Positions 53,483-63,807 are shown, numbered from the stretch's first letter. The stretch: DNA of 64,000 nucleotides from Desulfobulbus sp. Tol-SR (GCA_000769715.1 JROS01000006.1:1-64000); one strand, 5' to 3'. A program made the numbers and translations. Notes: generated by a model from the sequence alone, not told the origin.

Positions 53483-55171
53483 ATGTTAAGTGAATTGCGA
53501 ATTGAAAACCTGGCGTTGATCGAGTCCCTCCATCTCGACTTCGAGCAGGGGGATGGAACCGGACTGATCGTCATGACCGGGGAGACCGGAGCCGGCAAAT
53601 CGATCATGATGCGGGCCCTCGGGCTGCTGGCGGGCGGCAGGGTCTCCGCCGACTGGATCCGGTCCGGCATGGATTCCTGCACCGTCGAGGCGGTCTTCGT
53701 TCTGAAGCCGGAGAACAGCCGGCTTCGCCGGCTGCTGACGGAGAGTGGTCTCGGCGATGATGATACGGTCATCATCCGCCGCATGATCACCGCCGCCGGC
53801 CGGAGCAAGCTCCATATCAACGGTTCGCCGGTGACGACCCGGCAGGCGGCGGACCTGACGGCGGACCTGCTCAGCATCGCCAGTCAGCACGACCACCAGC
53901 AGCTGCTGCAACCGCAGCTGCACCTCGATTTTCTCGATACTTTGGGCGACCTGTGGCCGCAGCGGGAGGAATACGCCGCAGTCTTCGGGCGCTGGCAGCG
54001 ATGCCGTGCCGAACTCGAACAGCTGCGGCGTCAGGAGCAGGACAAGGAACGGCGGAAGGATTTTCTCAAATATCAAGTGGATGAGATCATGGGAGCGGCT
54101 CCGGTCGAGGGTGAGGACGAGCAGCTTGCCGCCGAGAAAAAACGGCTGAAGAGCGCCGACGCCTTGATCCGGTTGAGCCAGGAAAGCTATGCGCTGCTGA
54201 CGACGACCCTCATCGACGGTCTGGCCCAGATCCGCCGCAACATGGAACAGGTGGTGGCCCTCGATCCGCAGGCGGCGAAACTGGCCGAGGACCTGAGCGG
54301 CTACAGTTTCCTCGCCGAAGACTATGCCCTCGAACTCCGCCATTACCGCGATTCGCTCGAGAGCGACCCGTTCCGTCTGGAGCGGGTCGGCGAGCGCCTC
54401 GATGTGCTGCAGGGCCTGAAACGCAAGTACGGCGAGACTCTGGCCGAGGTTCTGCGGTTCGCCGCGGCGGCCGGGCAGGAGTTGGAACAGCTGGAAGGAA
54501 TGGAGGCGCGGGGCCGGGAACTGGAGCAACAGACCGCGGCCCTGGAGGTCGAGGCCTGCGCCCTGGCCGCCCGGCTCAGCGCCCGGCGGCGGGAGGTGGC
54601 GGTCGAGATGGAGCGGGCGATGACGGCCGAGCTGGCCTCGCTGGCCTTCCGGCAGGCCGGTTTCATTGTCAACTGGCAGGTGATCGAACCGGTCCCGGCC
54701 AACCTGCGGGCCAGCGGCTGGGACCGGATCGAGTTCTTCTTCGCCGCCAATCCCGGCGAGCCGGCCCGACCCCTGGCCCGGGTGGCCTCCGGCGGGGAAC
54801 TGTCGCGCCTGATGCTGGCGCTCAAGTGCCTGTTCGCCCGCCGCGACATGGTCGATACCGTCATCTTCGACGAGGTCGACGCCGGGATCGGCGGCGAAGC
54901 GGCCGAGGCGGTGGCGCGCAAGATTCGCGAACTCGCCAGCCATCACCAGGTGTTCTGCATCACCCACCTGCCGCAGATCGCCGCCCGCGGCCACCTCCAC
55001 TTCCAGGTGGCCAAGGAGGTGGTGGACGGCCGGACCCTGTCGAAGGTCCTGCCGCTCACCCGGCCGCAGCGGGTCCGGGAATTGGCGCGGATGCTGGCCG
55101 GGGAATCGGTCTCCGGCCATACCGAGGCCTGGGCCGAGGAATTGCTGGCCAAGGGCGAGGCGGCGGCATGA
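53483..55171 (+). CDS. recN: DNA repair protein RecN
   Basis: 562 residues. SMC-like: Walker A MTGETGAGKSIMMRAL at the N-terminus, then coiled coil, and ABC signature ASGGELSRLMLALKCLF with Walker B TVIFDEVDAGIGGEAAEAV at the C-terminus. LRIENLALIESLHLDFE is the RecN start. Assists double-strand-break repair. Its stop overlaps the start of the PP-loop gene by 4 bp, so they are translated together. Confidence 0.96.
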   Translation: MLSELRIENLALIESLHLDFEQGDGTGLIVMTGETGAGKSIMMRALGLLAGGRVSADWIRSGMDSCTVEAVFVLKPENSRLRRLLTESGLGDDDTVIIRRMITAAGRSKLHINGSPVTTRQAADLTADLLSIASQHDHQQLLQPQLHLDFLDTLGDLWPQREEYAAVFGRWQRCRAELEQLRRQEQDKERRKDFLKYQVDEIMGAAPVEGEDEQLAAEKKRLKSADALIRLSQESYALLTTTLIDGLAQIRRNMEQVVALDPQAAKLAEDLSGYSFLAEDYALELRHYRDSLESDPFRLERVGERLDVLQGLKRKYGETLAEVLRFAAAAGQELEQLEGMEARGRELEQQTAALEVEACALAARLSARRREVAVEMERAMTAELASLAFRQAGFIVNWQVIEPVPANLRASGWDRIEFFFAANPGEPARPLARVASGGELSRLMLALKCLFARRDMVDTVIFDEVDAGIGGEAAEAVARKIRELASHHQVFCITHLPQIAARGHLHFQVAKEVVDGRTLSKVLPLTRPQRVRELARMLAGESVSGHTEAWAEELLAKGEAAA

Positions 55172-56208
55172 CGCGGGCCCTGGCCCTGTTTTCCGGCGGT
55201 CTCGATTCGATCCTGGCGGCCCGGGTGGTGGCCGCCCAGGGGATCGAGGTGCTGGCGGTCAAGTTCGTCACCCCCTTTTTCCACTATGACCTTCTTGCCG
55301 ATGTGGCCGGCTACCGCCGGGAGATCCGGGACAAATACGGCATCGAGGTGGTGGTCGAGGATATCAGTGAGGGCTACCTGGAACTGCTGCGCCACCCGCG
55401 GCACGGTTTCGGCAGGCACTTCAATCCCTGCATCGACTGCAAGATCATGATGCTGCGGCGGGCCAAAGAGATGATGGCGGCGGTCGGGGCCTCGTTCCTG
55501 GTGACCGGCGAGGTCCTCGGGCAGCGGCCGATGTCGCAGCGGCGCGACACCCTCAACGTCATCGGCCGGGACTCGGGCAGCCGCTCCATCCTGCTGCGGC
55601 CGCTATCCGCCAGACTCATGCCGGAGACCCTGGCGGAACAGCAGGGGCTGGTCGACCGCTCCCGCCTGCTCGATTTCAGCGGCCGCGGCCGATCGCGCCA
55701 GATCGCCCTGGCCGAGGAGTTCGGGATCGGCGATTTTCCCTCCCCGGCCGGGGGCTGCATCCTCGCCGATCCGATCCTCAGCCGCCGGATCGAGCGGCTC
55801 TACGGCGGTCAGCTGGCGCTGCCGATCGCCGACCTCACCGTCGCCGATGTCCGCCTGCTGCTGGTCGGCCGTCAGTTCGTCCTGCCCGGCGGCGGCTGGC
55901 TGGTGGTCGGCCGGGTCAAGGCCGAGAATGACCGCCTGCTGGCGCTGGCCGCCGCCGACGATGCGGTGCTGCGGATGAATGACCGGCCGGGCCCGATCGC
56001 AGTCGTTCGCCGGGCCGCCCGCTGTTACCCCGAGCCGGCCGTCATGGCCGCCGACCTCGACCTCGCCGCCGCCCTGGTCGCCCGCTATGCCCGCAAGATC
56101 GACGGCAGGCCCCGGGCCGGCGAGATCGTCATCACCCTGTCCGGCAGCGCGCGGCATGTTGCCGCCGCGCCGCTCGCCGACGAAGACTTTGCCGGCTGGA
56201 TGCTCTGA
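55168..56208 (+). CDS. PP-loop ATP-pyrophosphatase family protein (tRNA-thiolation-like)
   Basis: 346 residues from the ATG overlapping the recN stop. The PP-loop is FSGGLDSILAAR; CIDCKIMM in the mid-region and PAGGCIL later supply cysteines in ThiI/MnmA/TtuA-like positions. A C-terminal half with strands such as VGRQFVLPGGGWLVVGR is not recognised. This family is often annotated as tRNA 2-thiouridine or 4-thiouridine synthase-like in Desulfobacterota. Probably a tRNA-modifying sulfur transferase; the base modified is not known. Confidence 0.8.
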   Translation: MTRALALFSGGLDSILAARVVAAQGIEVLAVKFVTPFFHYDLLADVAGYRREIRDKYGIEVVVEDISEGYLELLRHPRHGFGRHFNPCIDCKIMMLRRAKEMMAAVGASFLVTGEVLGQRPMSQRRDTLNVIGRDSGSRSILLRPLSARLMPETLAEQQGLVDRSRLLDFSGRGRSRQIALAEEFGIGDFPSPAGGCILADPILSRRIERLYGGQLALPIADLTVADVRLLLVGRQFVLPGGGWLVVGRVKAENDRLLALAAADDAVLRMNDRPGPIAVVRRAARCYPEPAVMAADLDLAAALVARYARKIDGRPRAGEIVITLSGSARHVAAAPLADEDFAGWML

Positions 56209-56215
56209 GGACGGT

Positions 56216-57208
56216 TCAGCCCCTCGCCGATTCCCGTCCTTCCCACAGCTGCTCGACGACCTGCCGGTACTGGTCTTCGCTCATCGCCTTGGTGATCTTC
56301 TTCAACAGCTTCTCCCGCCCTGGAAAGGAGGCGATGAGGTAGGCCCACAGCTGCTTCATCCGTCCCAGCAGGTGGCTCGGCCCGGCCAGCCGCTCGCGGT
56401 AGGCGGCGTACAGCTCATCGTGAAAGATCCGGATTCGGCGGGTCCTTTCCGCCTGTCCGGGCCTGGCCATGCCCTTGAGCGCCGCCGGCAGGAAGGGGTC
56501 GGCGAGGGCGCCGCGACCGATCATCCAGCGGTCGATCTGCGGGAACCGTTGCTGCAGGGCGACAAAGCCGGCGACATCGACGATGTCGCCGTTGTAGGCG
56601 AGGCGGTGCCGGGTCAGGGGCAGGCAGGCGGCAAAGCCGTCGAGATCGGGCCGGCCCTCGTACAGCTGGCTGCCCAGGCGGGCGTGGATGATGATCTCGG
56701 TCAACGGGTAGGCGTCGAGCCGGGGCAGCAGGGCCGGCAGCTCGCCTTTGTCGTGCAGGCCCAGCCGGGTCTTGATCGACAGGCCGAGCCGCAGCCGGGG
56801 AACGACCGCGTCGAGCAGGGCGAGGACCAGCTCGGGATGGGGCAGCAGGCCGGATCCCCGCTGCTTGCGGACGATCATCGGCGCCGGGCAGCCGAGGTTC
56901 CAGTTGATCTCGTGATAGCCGAGGTCGGCGATCCGGTCGGCCACGGCCAGGAAATTGGCGGCATCGTTGTGCAGCAGCTGCGGGATCAGCGGCAGGCCGC
57001 CGTTCAGTTCGGGGAGGATGTCGCGCAGCAGCTTGTCCGGGAAACGGGCCTGTCCCTGGGGCTTGACGAAGGGGGCCATCGCCGCGTCGAAGCCGGGGAA
57101 GTGGCGGGCGAAAATATTGCGGAACAGGACTTCGGTCACTCCCTGCAGCGGGGCGAGGGTGAGGAAGGGCGGTGGTCCGGCGGGGGTGGGGCTCTGGTTC
57201 GCTGTCAT
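56216..57208 (-). CDS. tRNA-dihydrouridine synthase
   Basis: 330 residues from the ATG at 57208 (57244 is possible, adding 12). Flavin-enzyme motifs: LAPLQGVTEVLFRNIF, the catalytic Cys in NWNLGCPAPMIVRKQRGSGL, LGLSIKTRLGL, IIHARLGSQ, YNGDIVDVAG and WMIGRGALADPF. Reduces uridine to dihydrouridine in tRNA. Closest in form to the DusC/short Dus group, although the subtype is not sure. Convergent with the PP-loop gene. Confidence 0.92.
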   Translation of the reverse strand: MTANQSPTPAGPPPFLTLAPLQGVTEVLFRNIFARHFPGFDAAMAPFVKPQGQARFPDKLLRDILPELNGGLPLIPQLLHNDAANFLAVADRIADLGYHEINWNLGCPAPMIVRKQRGSGLLPHPELVLALLDAVVPRLRLGLSIKTRLGLHDKGELPALLPRLDAYPLTEIIIHARLGSQLYEGRPDLDGFAACLPLTRHRLAYNGDIVDVAGFVALQQRFPQIDRWMIGRGALADPFLPAALKGMARPGQAERTRRIRIFHDELYAAYRERLAGPSHLLGRMKQLWAYLIASFPGREKLLKKITKAMSEDQYRQVVEQLWEGRESARG

Positions 57209-57316
57209 AGTCCGGGGGAATTCGGTCGGCCGGGAGCTGTCCATCGCTTCCCGGGTGTGGTACACTGGCCACATGGTGGTGTTGAAACGAATGAGGCGGG
57301 AGTATAGTCAACAACG

Positions 57317-58819
57317 ATGAAAAATGAAAGGACGGTCCAACGGCAGCGGCTGGCGGGCCTGCTCGAACCATGGCCGTCGGAGATCGGCGCAGCCCTGCGG
57401 CGGCTTGGCGCCGGTTACGGCGAGCTCTTCATTTCCGGCGGCACCGTTCGCGACTGCCTGCTGGGCCTTACCGCCGGTGATCTCGATCTGACGGTGGCCC
57501 GGGATGCCGCCGGCTGCTGCCGGGCGCTGATCGCGCTGCTGGGCGGTGGGGCTTATGTCGACCTCGGCCGGACCGGCGAGGATGTCGCCCGGGTCGTCTG
57601 GCGGGGACTGACCGTGGATTTCGCCGGTTTTCGCGGGCGGGCCCGAACAATTGAAGAGGATCTGTGCCGCCGGGACTATACCGTCAACGCCATGGCGGTG
57701 CCGCTGGACGGACTCGGCGACGGCCGGGAGGCGGTGCTGGTCGACCCGCTGCGCGGCTGCGACGATCTGCGGCAGGGCATCCTCCGGGGCTGCCCCGGGG
57801 CCTATGACGACGACCCGCTGCGGATGCTGCGCGGCTTCCGCTTCATGGCGACCCTGGACTTCGCCCTCGATCCGGCCAGTCTGGCCGAGATCGGCCGCTG
57901 TGCCGGTCTGATCGCCAGGCCGGCGGTGGAGCGGATCAATTATGAACTCGGGCTGATCATGGATTCGCCGCGGGCCTGTCCGACCTTCCGGGCCATGGCT
58001 GCGGCCGGGCTGCTGCGGCACATCGTTCCTGAACTCTATGCCGGGGTGGGGGTGGAGCAGCCGGAATTCCATCATCTCGATGTCTTTCATCACTGTTTTG
58101 CCGCCTTCGAGGCCATGGAGGCGATCATCGCCCGACCGGGGCGGTACTATCCGCCGGCGGCGGGACGGCTGGAGGCCTATCTCGCCGCCGGGCCGGTGCG
58201 GCGCTGCCTGAAGTGGGCGGCGTGGTGCCACGATATCGGCAAGCCCGCCGCCAGGGCGGCCGCATCCGAGGGTGATCGCATCACCTTCTATAATCATGAC
58301 GAGATCGGCCGCCGCATCTTTCACCTCTTTGCAGAGCGGTTGAAATGGGGTAAGGAGGAGCGGGAGCGGACCGGGCAGCTGATCGCCATGCACATGCACC
58401 CCTTCCACCTGTGCAACGTCCGCCGCCGCGAGCCGCTCAGCAAACGGGCGGTGCTGAAACTGAGCCAGCGGGCCGGGGCCGACCTCGACGGCCTCTTCCT
58501 GCTGGCGATGGCCGACAGCCTGGCCAGCCGCGGCGACAAGAAGCCGCCGCGGATGGAGGCGGAACTGGTCGAGCTGTTCGGCCAGGTGCTGCGGATCATC
58601 GAAGAGGATATCCGGCCGGTGGCGGCCGGACCGCCGCTGCTCACCGGCGATGACCTGATTACCGAACTCGGCCTGACGCCTGGCCCCCTGTTCCGCACCA
58701 TCCTGCGGGAGCTCGAGGCCCTGCGGGTCGAGGGCCGGATCACCGCCAGGAACGAGGCGCTCGCGTGGGTTGCGGCCTTTGTCGCCAACGGTGGCGGCGA
58801 TGGCGCCGAACAGCCGTGA
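57317..58819 (+). CDS. cca: CCA tRNA nucleotidyltransferase (poly(A) polymerase family)
   Basis: 500 residues. Head domain ISGGTVRDCLLGL with DLDLTV (catalytic aspartates), RRDYTVNAMAV, the neck with LRMLRGFRFMATL, and a C-terminal HD domain (WCHDIGKPAARAA). It adds or repairs the CCA end of tRNAs; since tRNA-Arg here has an encoded CCA, repair is the more likely need. It could be a poly(A) polymerase-type member, which is hard to tell. HD domain is common in this class. Confidence 0.9.
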   Translation: MKNERTVQRQRLAGLLEPWPSEIGAALRRLGAGYGELFISGGTVRDCLLGLTAGDLDLTVARDAAGCCRALIALLGGGAYVDLGRTGEDVARVVWRGLTVDFAGFRGRARTIEEDLCRRDYTVNAMAVPLDGLGDGREAVLVDPLRGCDDLRQGILRGCPGAYDDDPLRMLRGFRFMATLDFALDPASLAEIGRCAGLIARPAVERINYELGLIMDSPRACPTFRAMAAAGLLRHIVPELYAGVGVEQPEFHHLDVFHHCFAAFEAMEAIIARPGRYYPPAAGRLEAYLAAGPVRRCLKWAAWCHDIGKPAARAAASEGDRITFYNHDEIGRRIFHLFAERLKWGKEERERTGQLIAMHMHPFHLCNVRRREPLSKRAVLKLSQRAGADLDGLFLLAMADSLASRGDKKPPRMEAELVELFGQVLRIIEEDIRPVAAGPPLLTGDDLITELGLTPGPLFRTILRELEALRVEGRITARNEALAWVAAFVANGGGDGAEQP

Positions 58820-58876
58820 CAACCGCCGGTAACCCGCTGATTTCGTCTTGTCAAAGAAAACCAAATGGACTAAAAC

Positions 58877-59539
58877 GTGCGTAAAGTTCAGGACTACTAT
58901 TTCAAAAAGGCCAAAAAGGACCAATATCCGGCCAGATCGGTTTATAAGCTGGAAGAGGTTCAGGCAAAGTACCGGTTCATGCGGCGGGGCGACAGCGTGC
59001 TCGATCTCGGCTGTTTTCCCGGCAGCTGGTCGCTGTTTGCCGCCGAGGTGGTCGGTCCGAAGGGCGTCGTGGTCGGGGTCGACCTGCAGCAGGCGGTCGA
59101 GTCTCCCCGGCCCGGCAGCGCCCCGATCCACTGGCTCTGCCAGGATATCATGGAGCCGGAACTGGTGCCTCTGGTGCGGCGGATCAGGCCGGCCTTCAAG
59201 GTGCTGATCTCCGATCTGGCGCCGAAAACCACGGGCAACCGCTGGGCCGATGCCCAGCATTCGATCGATCTGGTGCGCCGGACCCTGGCCCTGGCGGAGA
59301 TCCTGCTGCTCGACCGCGGCCACTACATCTGCAAGGTCTTCCAGGGCGAGGACCTGCCGGCCTTTGTCGACGAGGTCAAGCAGCGTTTTGCGATGGTCAA
59401 GGTGCTCAAACCGAAGAGTTCGCGGGTCGAGAGCCGCGAGGTCTTTGTCCTGGCGATGGAATACCGGAGGCCGGAGGCGGTTGCCGCCACCGCCATTCCG
59501 GACCATGTCGGCATGGATGGGATGAATGAAAGCGACTGA
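58877..59539 (+). CDS. rlmE: RlmE (FtsJ) family rRNA 2'-O-methyltransferase
   Basis: 220 residues, beginning at GTG. YYFKKAKKDQYPARSVYKLEE and VLDLGCFPGSWSLFAAEVV (SAM motif I), then VLISDLAPKTTGN, LLLDRGHYICKVFQGEDL and VKVLKPKSSRVESREVFVLA (the K-D-K-E tetrad) are all there. Methylates U2552 of 23S rRNA. The second half is normal length. No strong ribosome site is visible before the GTG, which follows cca by 57 bp. Confidence 0.93.
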   Translation: MRKVQDYYFKKAKKDQYPARSVYKLEEVQAKYRFMRRGDSVLDLGCFPGSWSLFAAEVVGPKGVVVGVDLQQAVESPRPGSAPIHWLCQDIMEPELVPLVRRIRPAFKVLISDLAPKTTGNRWADAQHSIDLVRRTLALAEILLLDRGHYICKVFQGEDLPAFVDEVKQRFAMVKVLKPKSSRVESREVFVLAMEYRRPEAVAATAIPDHVGMDGMNESD

Positions 59540-59584
59540 GGGGCGACCCCGGTCAGAGGATATCGATCAACAGATAGGGAAGGT

Positions 59585-60334
59585 ATGTCAGGTCATTCGA
59601 AATGGTCAACGATCAAGAGGAAGAAAGGGGCGATTGACGCCAAACGGGGTCAGATCTTCACCCGGCTGATCAAGGAGATCACCGTGGCGGCGCGCAGCGG
59701 CGGCGGTGACCCCGAGGGTAATTCCCGGCTGCGGGCGGCGATCAACACCGCCAAGACCGAGAATATGCCCAAGGAGAATATCGCCCGGGCGATCAAGAAG
59801 GGGACCGGTGAAATCGCCGGCGAGGTCTACGAGGAGATCCTCTACGAGGGGTATGGTCCCGGCGGCGTCGCCGTCCTGGTCGACTGCATGACCGACAACC
59901 GCAACCGCACGGTGGCCGATATCCGGCACTATTTCGCCAAGAGCGGCGGCAACCTCGGCGAGTTCGGCTGCGTGTCGTGGATGTTTGAGAAAAAAGGCCT
60001 GATCCAGGTCGACAAATCCCTGATCACCGAAGAAAAGCTGATGGACATGGCGCTCGAGGCGGGGGCCGAGGACGTGGTCGAGGAGGAGACCGAATACCAG
60101 GTGCTGACGGCGCCCGAGGATTTCGATACGGTGCGGACGGCGCTGGAGGAGGCCGGTTTGACCTTCCTCGAGGCCTCGATCACCCGGATACCGAAGAACA
60201 CGGTCGAGGTCACCGACGAGAAGAATGCCCGCAGTCTCATGAAACTGCTCGAGAATCTCGAAGATCACGATGACGTCCAGAATGTCAACGCCAACTTCGA
60301 TATCGATGACGAGCTCATGGAGCAGATTTCTTAA
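59585..60334 (+). CDS. yebC: YebC/PmpR-family protein
   Basis: 249 residues, with the diagnostic start [20 protein letters not shown], and [19 protein letters not shown] and [20 protein letters not shown] in the middle. YebC/TACO1 family: originally described as a DNA-binding regulator, now also linked to translation of polyproline stretches. Sits just upstream of ruvCAB as in many bacteria. Confidence 0.95.
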   Translation: MSGHSKWSTIKRKKGAIDAKRGQIFTRLIKEITVAARSGGGDPEGNSRLRAAINTAKTENMPKENIARAIKKGTGEIAGEVYEEILYEGYGPGGVAVLVDCMTDNRNRTVADIRHYFAKSGGNLGEFGCVSWMFEKKGLIQVDKSLITEEKLMDMALEAGAEDVVEEETEYQVLTAPEDFDTVRTALEEAGLTFLEASITRIPKNTVEVTDEKNARSLMKLLENLEDHDDVQNVNANFDIDDELMEQIS

Positions 60335-60399
60335 GGGGCGACGGTGCAGCGCCACTTTCCGGCGGCAGCGGCGCCGTGGCAATGATCGGGCTGCCGGCA

Positions 60400-60879
60400 A
60401 TGGAACGGATTCTCGGCATTGATCCCGGTTCCCGGATAACCGGCTACGGGGTGATCGAAATCGACCGCGGGCGGCTGCGCTTCATCGCCTGCGGCACGAT
60501 CGTCACCGACCGCAAACATCCCTTCGCCCACCGGCTGAACGAGATCTTCGATGGCGTCAATGAGGTCATTCAAGTGAACCAGCCGGCGGTGGCGGCGGTC
60601 GAAGACGTCTTTCTCGCCGCCAATCCCCGCTCGGCCCTGAAGCTCGGCCATGCCCGCGGCGCGGCGGTGGTGGCGGCGATGCAGAACGGTCTGGCGGTCC
60701 ATGATTACAGTCCGCGCCAGGTCAAACAGGCGGTGGCCGGGTATGGCCAGGCCGAGAAAACCCAGGTCCAGCACATGGTCAGGGTCCTCCTCGGTCTGTC
60801 GGCCACGCCCAGCGCCGACGCCGCCGATGCCCTGGCCGTCGCCATCTGCCATGCCAACCAGTACCGGGTGACGAAATGA
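60400..60879 (+). CDS. ruvC: Holliday junction resolvase RuvC
   Basis: 159 residues from the ATG at 60400 (MERILGIDPGSRITGYGVIE); starts at 60382 and 60376 are in frame. Acidic catalytic residues lie in GIDPGS, AAVEDVFLAANPRS and DAADALAVAICH. Forms a dimer that cleaves four-way junctions during recombination. Overlaps ruvA by 4 bp. Confidence 0.94.
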   Translation: MERILGIDPGSRITGYGVIEIDRGRLRFIACGTIVTDRKHPFAHRLNEIFDGVNEVIQVNQPAVAAVEDVFLAANPRSALKLGHARGAAVVAAMQNGLAVHDYSPRQVKQAVAGYGQAEKTQVQHMVRVLLGLSATPSADAADALAVAICHANQYRVTK

Positions 60880-61496
60880 TCGCTGCGCTATCAGGCAGGA
60901 TACTGTTCAAACACAACGACCGGGTGGTGGTCGATGTGGCGGGCGTCGGCTACGAGGTCTATGTCACCACCGACTGCATCTCCCGCCTGCCCGACAAGGG
61001 CGATGAGATCTTCCTTCATATCCATACCTATGTCCGCGAGGATACCCTGGTCCTTTTCGGCTTTCTCGAGGAGCAGGAGAAGGAAATGTTCCTGATGCTC
61101 AAGACGGTGGCCGGGGTCGGGCCGAAACTAGCCCTGGCGGTGCTTTCCGGGATGGCGGCCGGCGAGCTGTGCCGGGCCATCGCCGAGGGCGACGGCAAGC
61201 GCCTGACCGCGCTGCCCGGCATCGGCAAGAAGACGGCGGAGCGGATCTGTATCGAACTGCGGGACAAGGTTGGGCGGCTGGCGCCGGACGCATCTCTGGC
61301 CGGCATTGTCGCCGCTGCCCCGGCCCGGCCGGGATCGGCGGTTTACGATGTCCTGTCGGCCCTCGCCAATCTCGGTTATCCCGACCCGGTGGCCCGGCAG
61401 ACGCTGGCGGCGGTGAAAAAACGCATCGGCGAAGAGGCCTTCGGTGGTATGAGTTTTGAAGAGATGATCAAGGAGGCCTTGAGGGCGCTGGCATGA
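60876..61496 (+). CDS. ruvA: Holliday junction branch migration protein RuvA
   Basis: 206 residues. N-terminal OB fold ([20 protein letters not shown]), HhH region with [16 protein letters not shown] and [20 protein letters not shown], and a C-terminal helical domain III ([13 protein letters not shown]). Binds four-way junctions and loads RuvB. It overlaps ruvC and ruvB by 4 bp on either side. Confidence 0.95.
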   Translation: MIAALSGRILFKHNDRVVVDVAGVGYEVYVTTDCISRLPDKGDEIFLHIHTYVREDTLVLFGFLEEQEKEMFLMLKTVAGVGPKLALAVLSGMAAGELCRAIAEGDGKRLTALPGIGKKTAERICIELRDKVGRLAPDASLAGIVAAAPARPGSAVYDVLSALANLGYPDPVARQTLAAVKKRIGEEAFGGMSFEEMIKEALRALA

Positions 61497-62560
61497 ACAG
61501 GGAAGAAGACATCGCCGTCGATGGCCGTCTGGTCAACCCCCAGCCGCTCAGCCGGGAACCGGTGAACGACCACGCCCTGCGGCCGCAGCGGCTGGCTGAC
61601 TATATCGGCCAGAAGCAGGTCTGCCGCAGCCTCGATATCTTCATCAAGGCGGCCAGGGGAAGGGGGGAACCGCTCGACCATGTCCTCTTCCACGGTTTTC
61701 CCGGTCTCGGCAAGACGACTCTGTCGTATATCATCGCCAACGAGATGGGGGCCGGGATCAAGGTCACCTCCGGTCCGGTGATCGAAAAACAGGGCGACCT
61801 GGCGGCGATCCTGACCAGTCTGCAGGAAGGGGACGTGCTGTTCATCGACGAGATCCACCGCCTCAACCATGTCGTCGAGGAGGTGCTCTACCCGGCGATG
61901 GAGGACTTCCAGCTCGACCTGATCATCGGCCAGGGGCCGGGGGCCCGCTCGGTGAAGATGGATCTGCCCCGCTTCACCCTGGTCGGGGCCACCACCCGCA
62001 CCGGTCTGCTGACCCCGCCGCTGCGCGATCGGTTCGGCGTCGTGCTGCGGCTCGAATTCTACTCGCCGGAGGAACTGGTCACCATCGTCCTCCGCTCGGC
62101 GGCCCTGCTGGGAATGCGGGTCGATCACTCCGGGGCGCTGGAACTGGGGCGGCGGTCGCGCGGCACGCCGCGGATCGCCAATCGCCTGCTGCGCCGGGTG
62201 CGGGATTTTGCCGAGGTCGGGGGGCACCAGGTGGTCAATGCCAGGGTTGCCGACGCGGCCCTCGATCTGCTCGGGGTCGACCGCTTCGGCCTCGATGACA
62301 TGGATCGCCGCATCCTGCTGACCGTCATCGACAAGTTCCACGGTGGACCGATCGGCCTGGAGACCCTGGCGACCGTGGTCTGCGAGGAGAAGAACACCCT
62401 TGAAGACGTCTATGAGCCTTTCCTCATCCAGTCCGGTTTCATCAAACGGACCCCGCGGGGGCGGGTGGCGACCGTCAAGGCGTATGAGCATTTTCAGCGC
62501 AAGTCGCCGTCCCGGCTGAAGAATCACCCATCGCTGTTTGAAGAGCTGGAAGATCAGTGA
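61493..62560 (+). CDS. ruvB: Holliday junction DNA helicase RuvB
   Basis: 355 residues. [19 protein letters not shown], Walker [20 protein letters not shown], Walker [42 protein letters not shown] and the C-terminal winged helix ([12 protein letters not shown]) are all intact. Motor of branch migration with RuvA. The Walker A reads GFPGLGKTT, a normal variant. Starts with a 4-bp overlap on ruvA. Confidence 0.96.
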   Translation: MNREEDIAVDGRLVNPQPLSREPVNDHALRPQRLADYIGQKQVCRSLDIFIKAARGRGEPLDHVLFHGFPGLGKTTLSYIIANEMGAGIKVTSGPVIEKQGDLAAILTSLQEGDVLFIDEIHRLNHVVEEVLYPAMEDFQLDLIIGQGPGARSVKMDLPRFTLVGATTRTGLLTPPLRDRFGVVLRLEFYSPEELVTIVLRSAALLGMRVDHSGALELGRRSRGTPRIANRLLRRVRDFAEVGGHQVVNARVADAALDLLGVDRFGLDDMDRRILLTVIDKFHGGPIGLETLATVVCEEKNTLEDVYEPFLIQSGFIKRTPRGRVATVKAYEHFQRKSPSRLKNHPSLFEELEDQ

Positions 62561-62601
62561 GTGCTGAAGGTCAGAGCAGCCAACCCCCGAACAGAGGAGA
62601 C

Positions 62602-63435
62602 ATGATGCGCAAGACAATCAGAGATATCAAGGCGATGAAGGCCGGCGGCGGCAAGATCACGATGCTGACTGCCTACGATGCCTCAATGGCGGCACTGTTC
62701 GCATCCTGCGAGGTCGATATCCTCCTCGTCGGGGATTCGCTGGGGATGGTGATGCTGGGCTATGATTCAACGGTGCCGGTGACGATGGCAGACATGATTC
62801 ACCACGCCGCCGCCGTGCGTCGGGGTGCGCCACAGGCCTTTGTGATCTGCGACATGCCTTTCGGCTCCCACCATACCGGGGTGCGGGACGCGGTGCTCAA
62901 CGGCCTGCGGATCATGAAGGAGGCCGGATCCGACGCCGTCAAGCTCGAGGGCGGTCTCGAGATGTGCGGGGTGGTGAAGGGGCTGGTGGAGGCCGGCGTG
63001 CCGGTCATGGGCCATATCGGCCTCACCCCCCAGACCGCCAGTCAGCTCGGCGGCTTCAAGGTCCAGGGCAAGGACCTCGCGGCGGCGCGGCGGCTGGTCG
63101 CCGAGGCCCGGGCCCTGGAAGAGGCCGGGGCCTTCGCCCTGACGATTGAGTGTGTGCCGGCGGGGCTGGCCGAGGTCATCACCTCGTCCCTGTCGATTCC
63201 GACCGTCGGCATCGGGGCCGGTGTCCATTGCGACGGCCAGGTCCTGGTCGGTCATGACATGCTCGGGATGTTCGAGAAATTCCAACCGAAATTCGTCAAA
63301 CAGTATGCCAGCCTGGCGCCGCTGATCAAGGCGGCGGTTGCCGGCTACAACCGCGAGGTGCGCAGTGGCTCCTATCCGGGCGTAGAGCACAGCTTCGCCG
63401 ACAGTATCGATTACCGCCAACTCCTGGCGGAATAG
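62602..63435 (+). CDS. panB: 3-methyl-2-oxobutanoate hydroxymethyltransferase
   Basis: 277 residues from the ATG at 62602, which has AGAGGAGA upstream; a GTG at 62557 overlapping ruvB is rejected. KITMLTAYDASMAALFASCEVDILLVGDSLGMVMLGYDST carries the metal ligands, with GSDAVKLEGG, GHIGLTPQ, and GAGVHCDGQVLVGHDMLG. First committed step of pantothenate (coenzyme A) synthesis. panC is not in the window. Confidence 0.95.
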   Translation: MMRKTIRDIKAMKAGGGKITMLTAYDASMAALFASCEVDILLVGDSLGMVMLGYDSTVPVTMADMIHHAAAVRRGAPQAFVICDMPFGSHHTGVRDAVLNGLRIMKEAGSDAVKLEGGLEMCGVVKGLVEAGVPVMGHIGLTPQTASQLGGFKVQGKDLAAARRLVAEARALEEAGAFALTIECVPAGLAEVITSSLSIPTVGIGAGVHCDGQVLVGHDMLGMFEKFQPKFVKQYASLAPLIKAAVAGYNREVRSGSYPGVEHSFADSIDYRQLLAE

Positions 63436-63448
63436 CATCTCACCACGG

Positions 63449-63479
63449 GGCGACCTCGGTCCTTACGGCCGAGGTCGCC
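63449..63479 (+). terminator. Hairpin after panB (possible terminator without T-run)
   Basis: A perfect 11-bp stem, GGCGACCTCGG / CCGAGGTCGCC (63449-63459, 63469-63479), with a 9-nt loop, but no T-run follows. May end the ruvCAB-panB transcript. Confidence 0.45.
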
Positions 63480-63807
63480 TGCCATCCCAATACAGCGCCC
63501 CTCCGACCGGGCCTTCCCGGTTCTCGTCCCGAACTTGTCATTTTGGCTGTATCTCTCTCCCATCTTTATCCACTTTTCGCCACATGCTCTGTTCAGGAAT
63601 GTCGGTTCAAGGCCTGATTGCTGACGCCGTGCTTGAAATATAAGGCCACGTCGACTGTTGCCAGCGACGATGGGCTGGAGGCGGGAATTCCGCGGAAAAT
63701 TTCTATACACTTCATGTGGTATAAGTTGGTCTAGTTAGTCTATATATAGTTACATCGCGCACTTCCTGTCGAATTGGTTACCTGCCTGAAGTTACATGTA
63801 TTTTTCC

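Noticed and set aside
53486-55120. Leftward open frame opposite recN
   Set aside because: Shadow; recN has full Walker and signature motifs.
57308-59506. 732-codon leftward open frame opposite cca and rlmE
   Set aside because: Spans two well-supported genes on the other strand; high-GC third-position artefact.
63411-63710. Leftward open frame downstream of panB
   Set aside because: No ribosome site or motif, includes the panB hairpin, and composition is unlike nearby genes.
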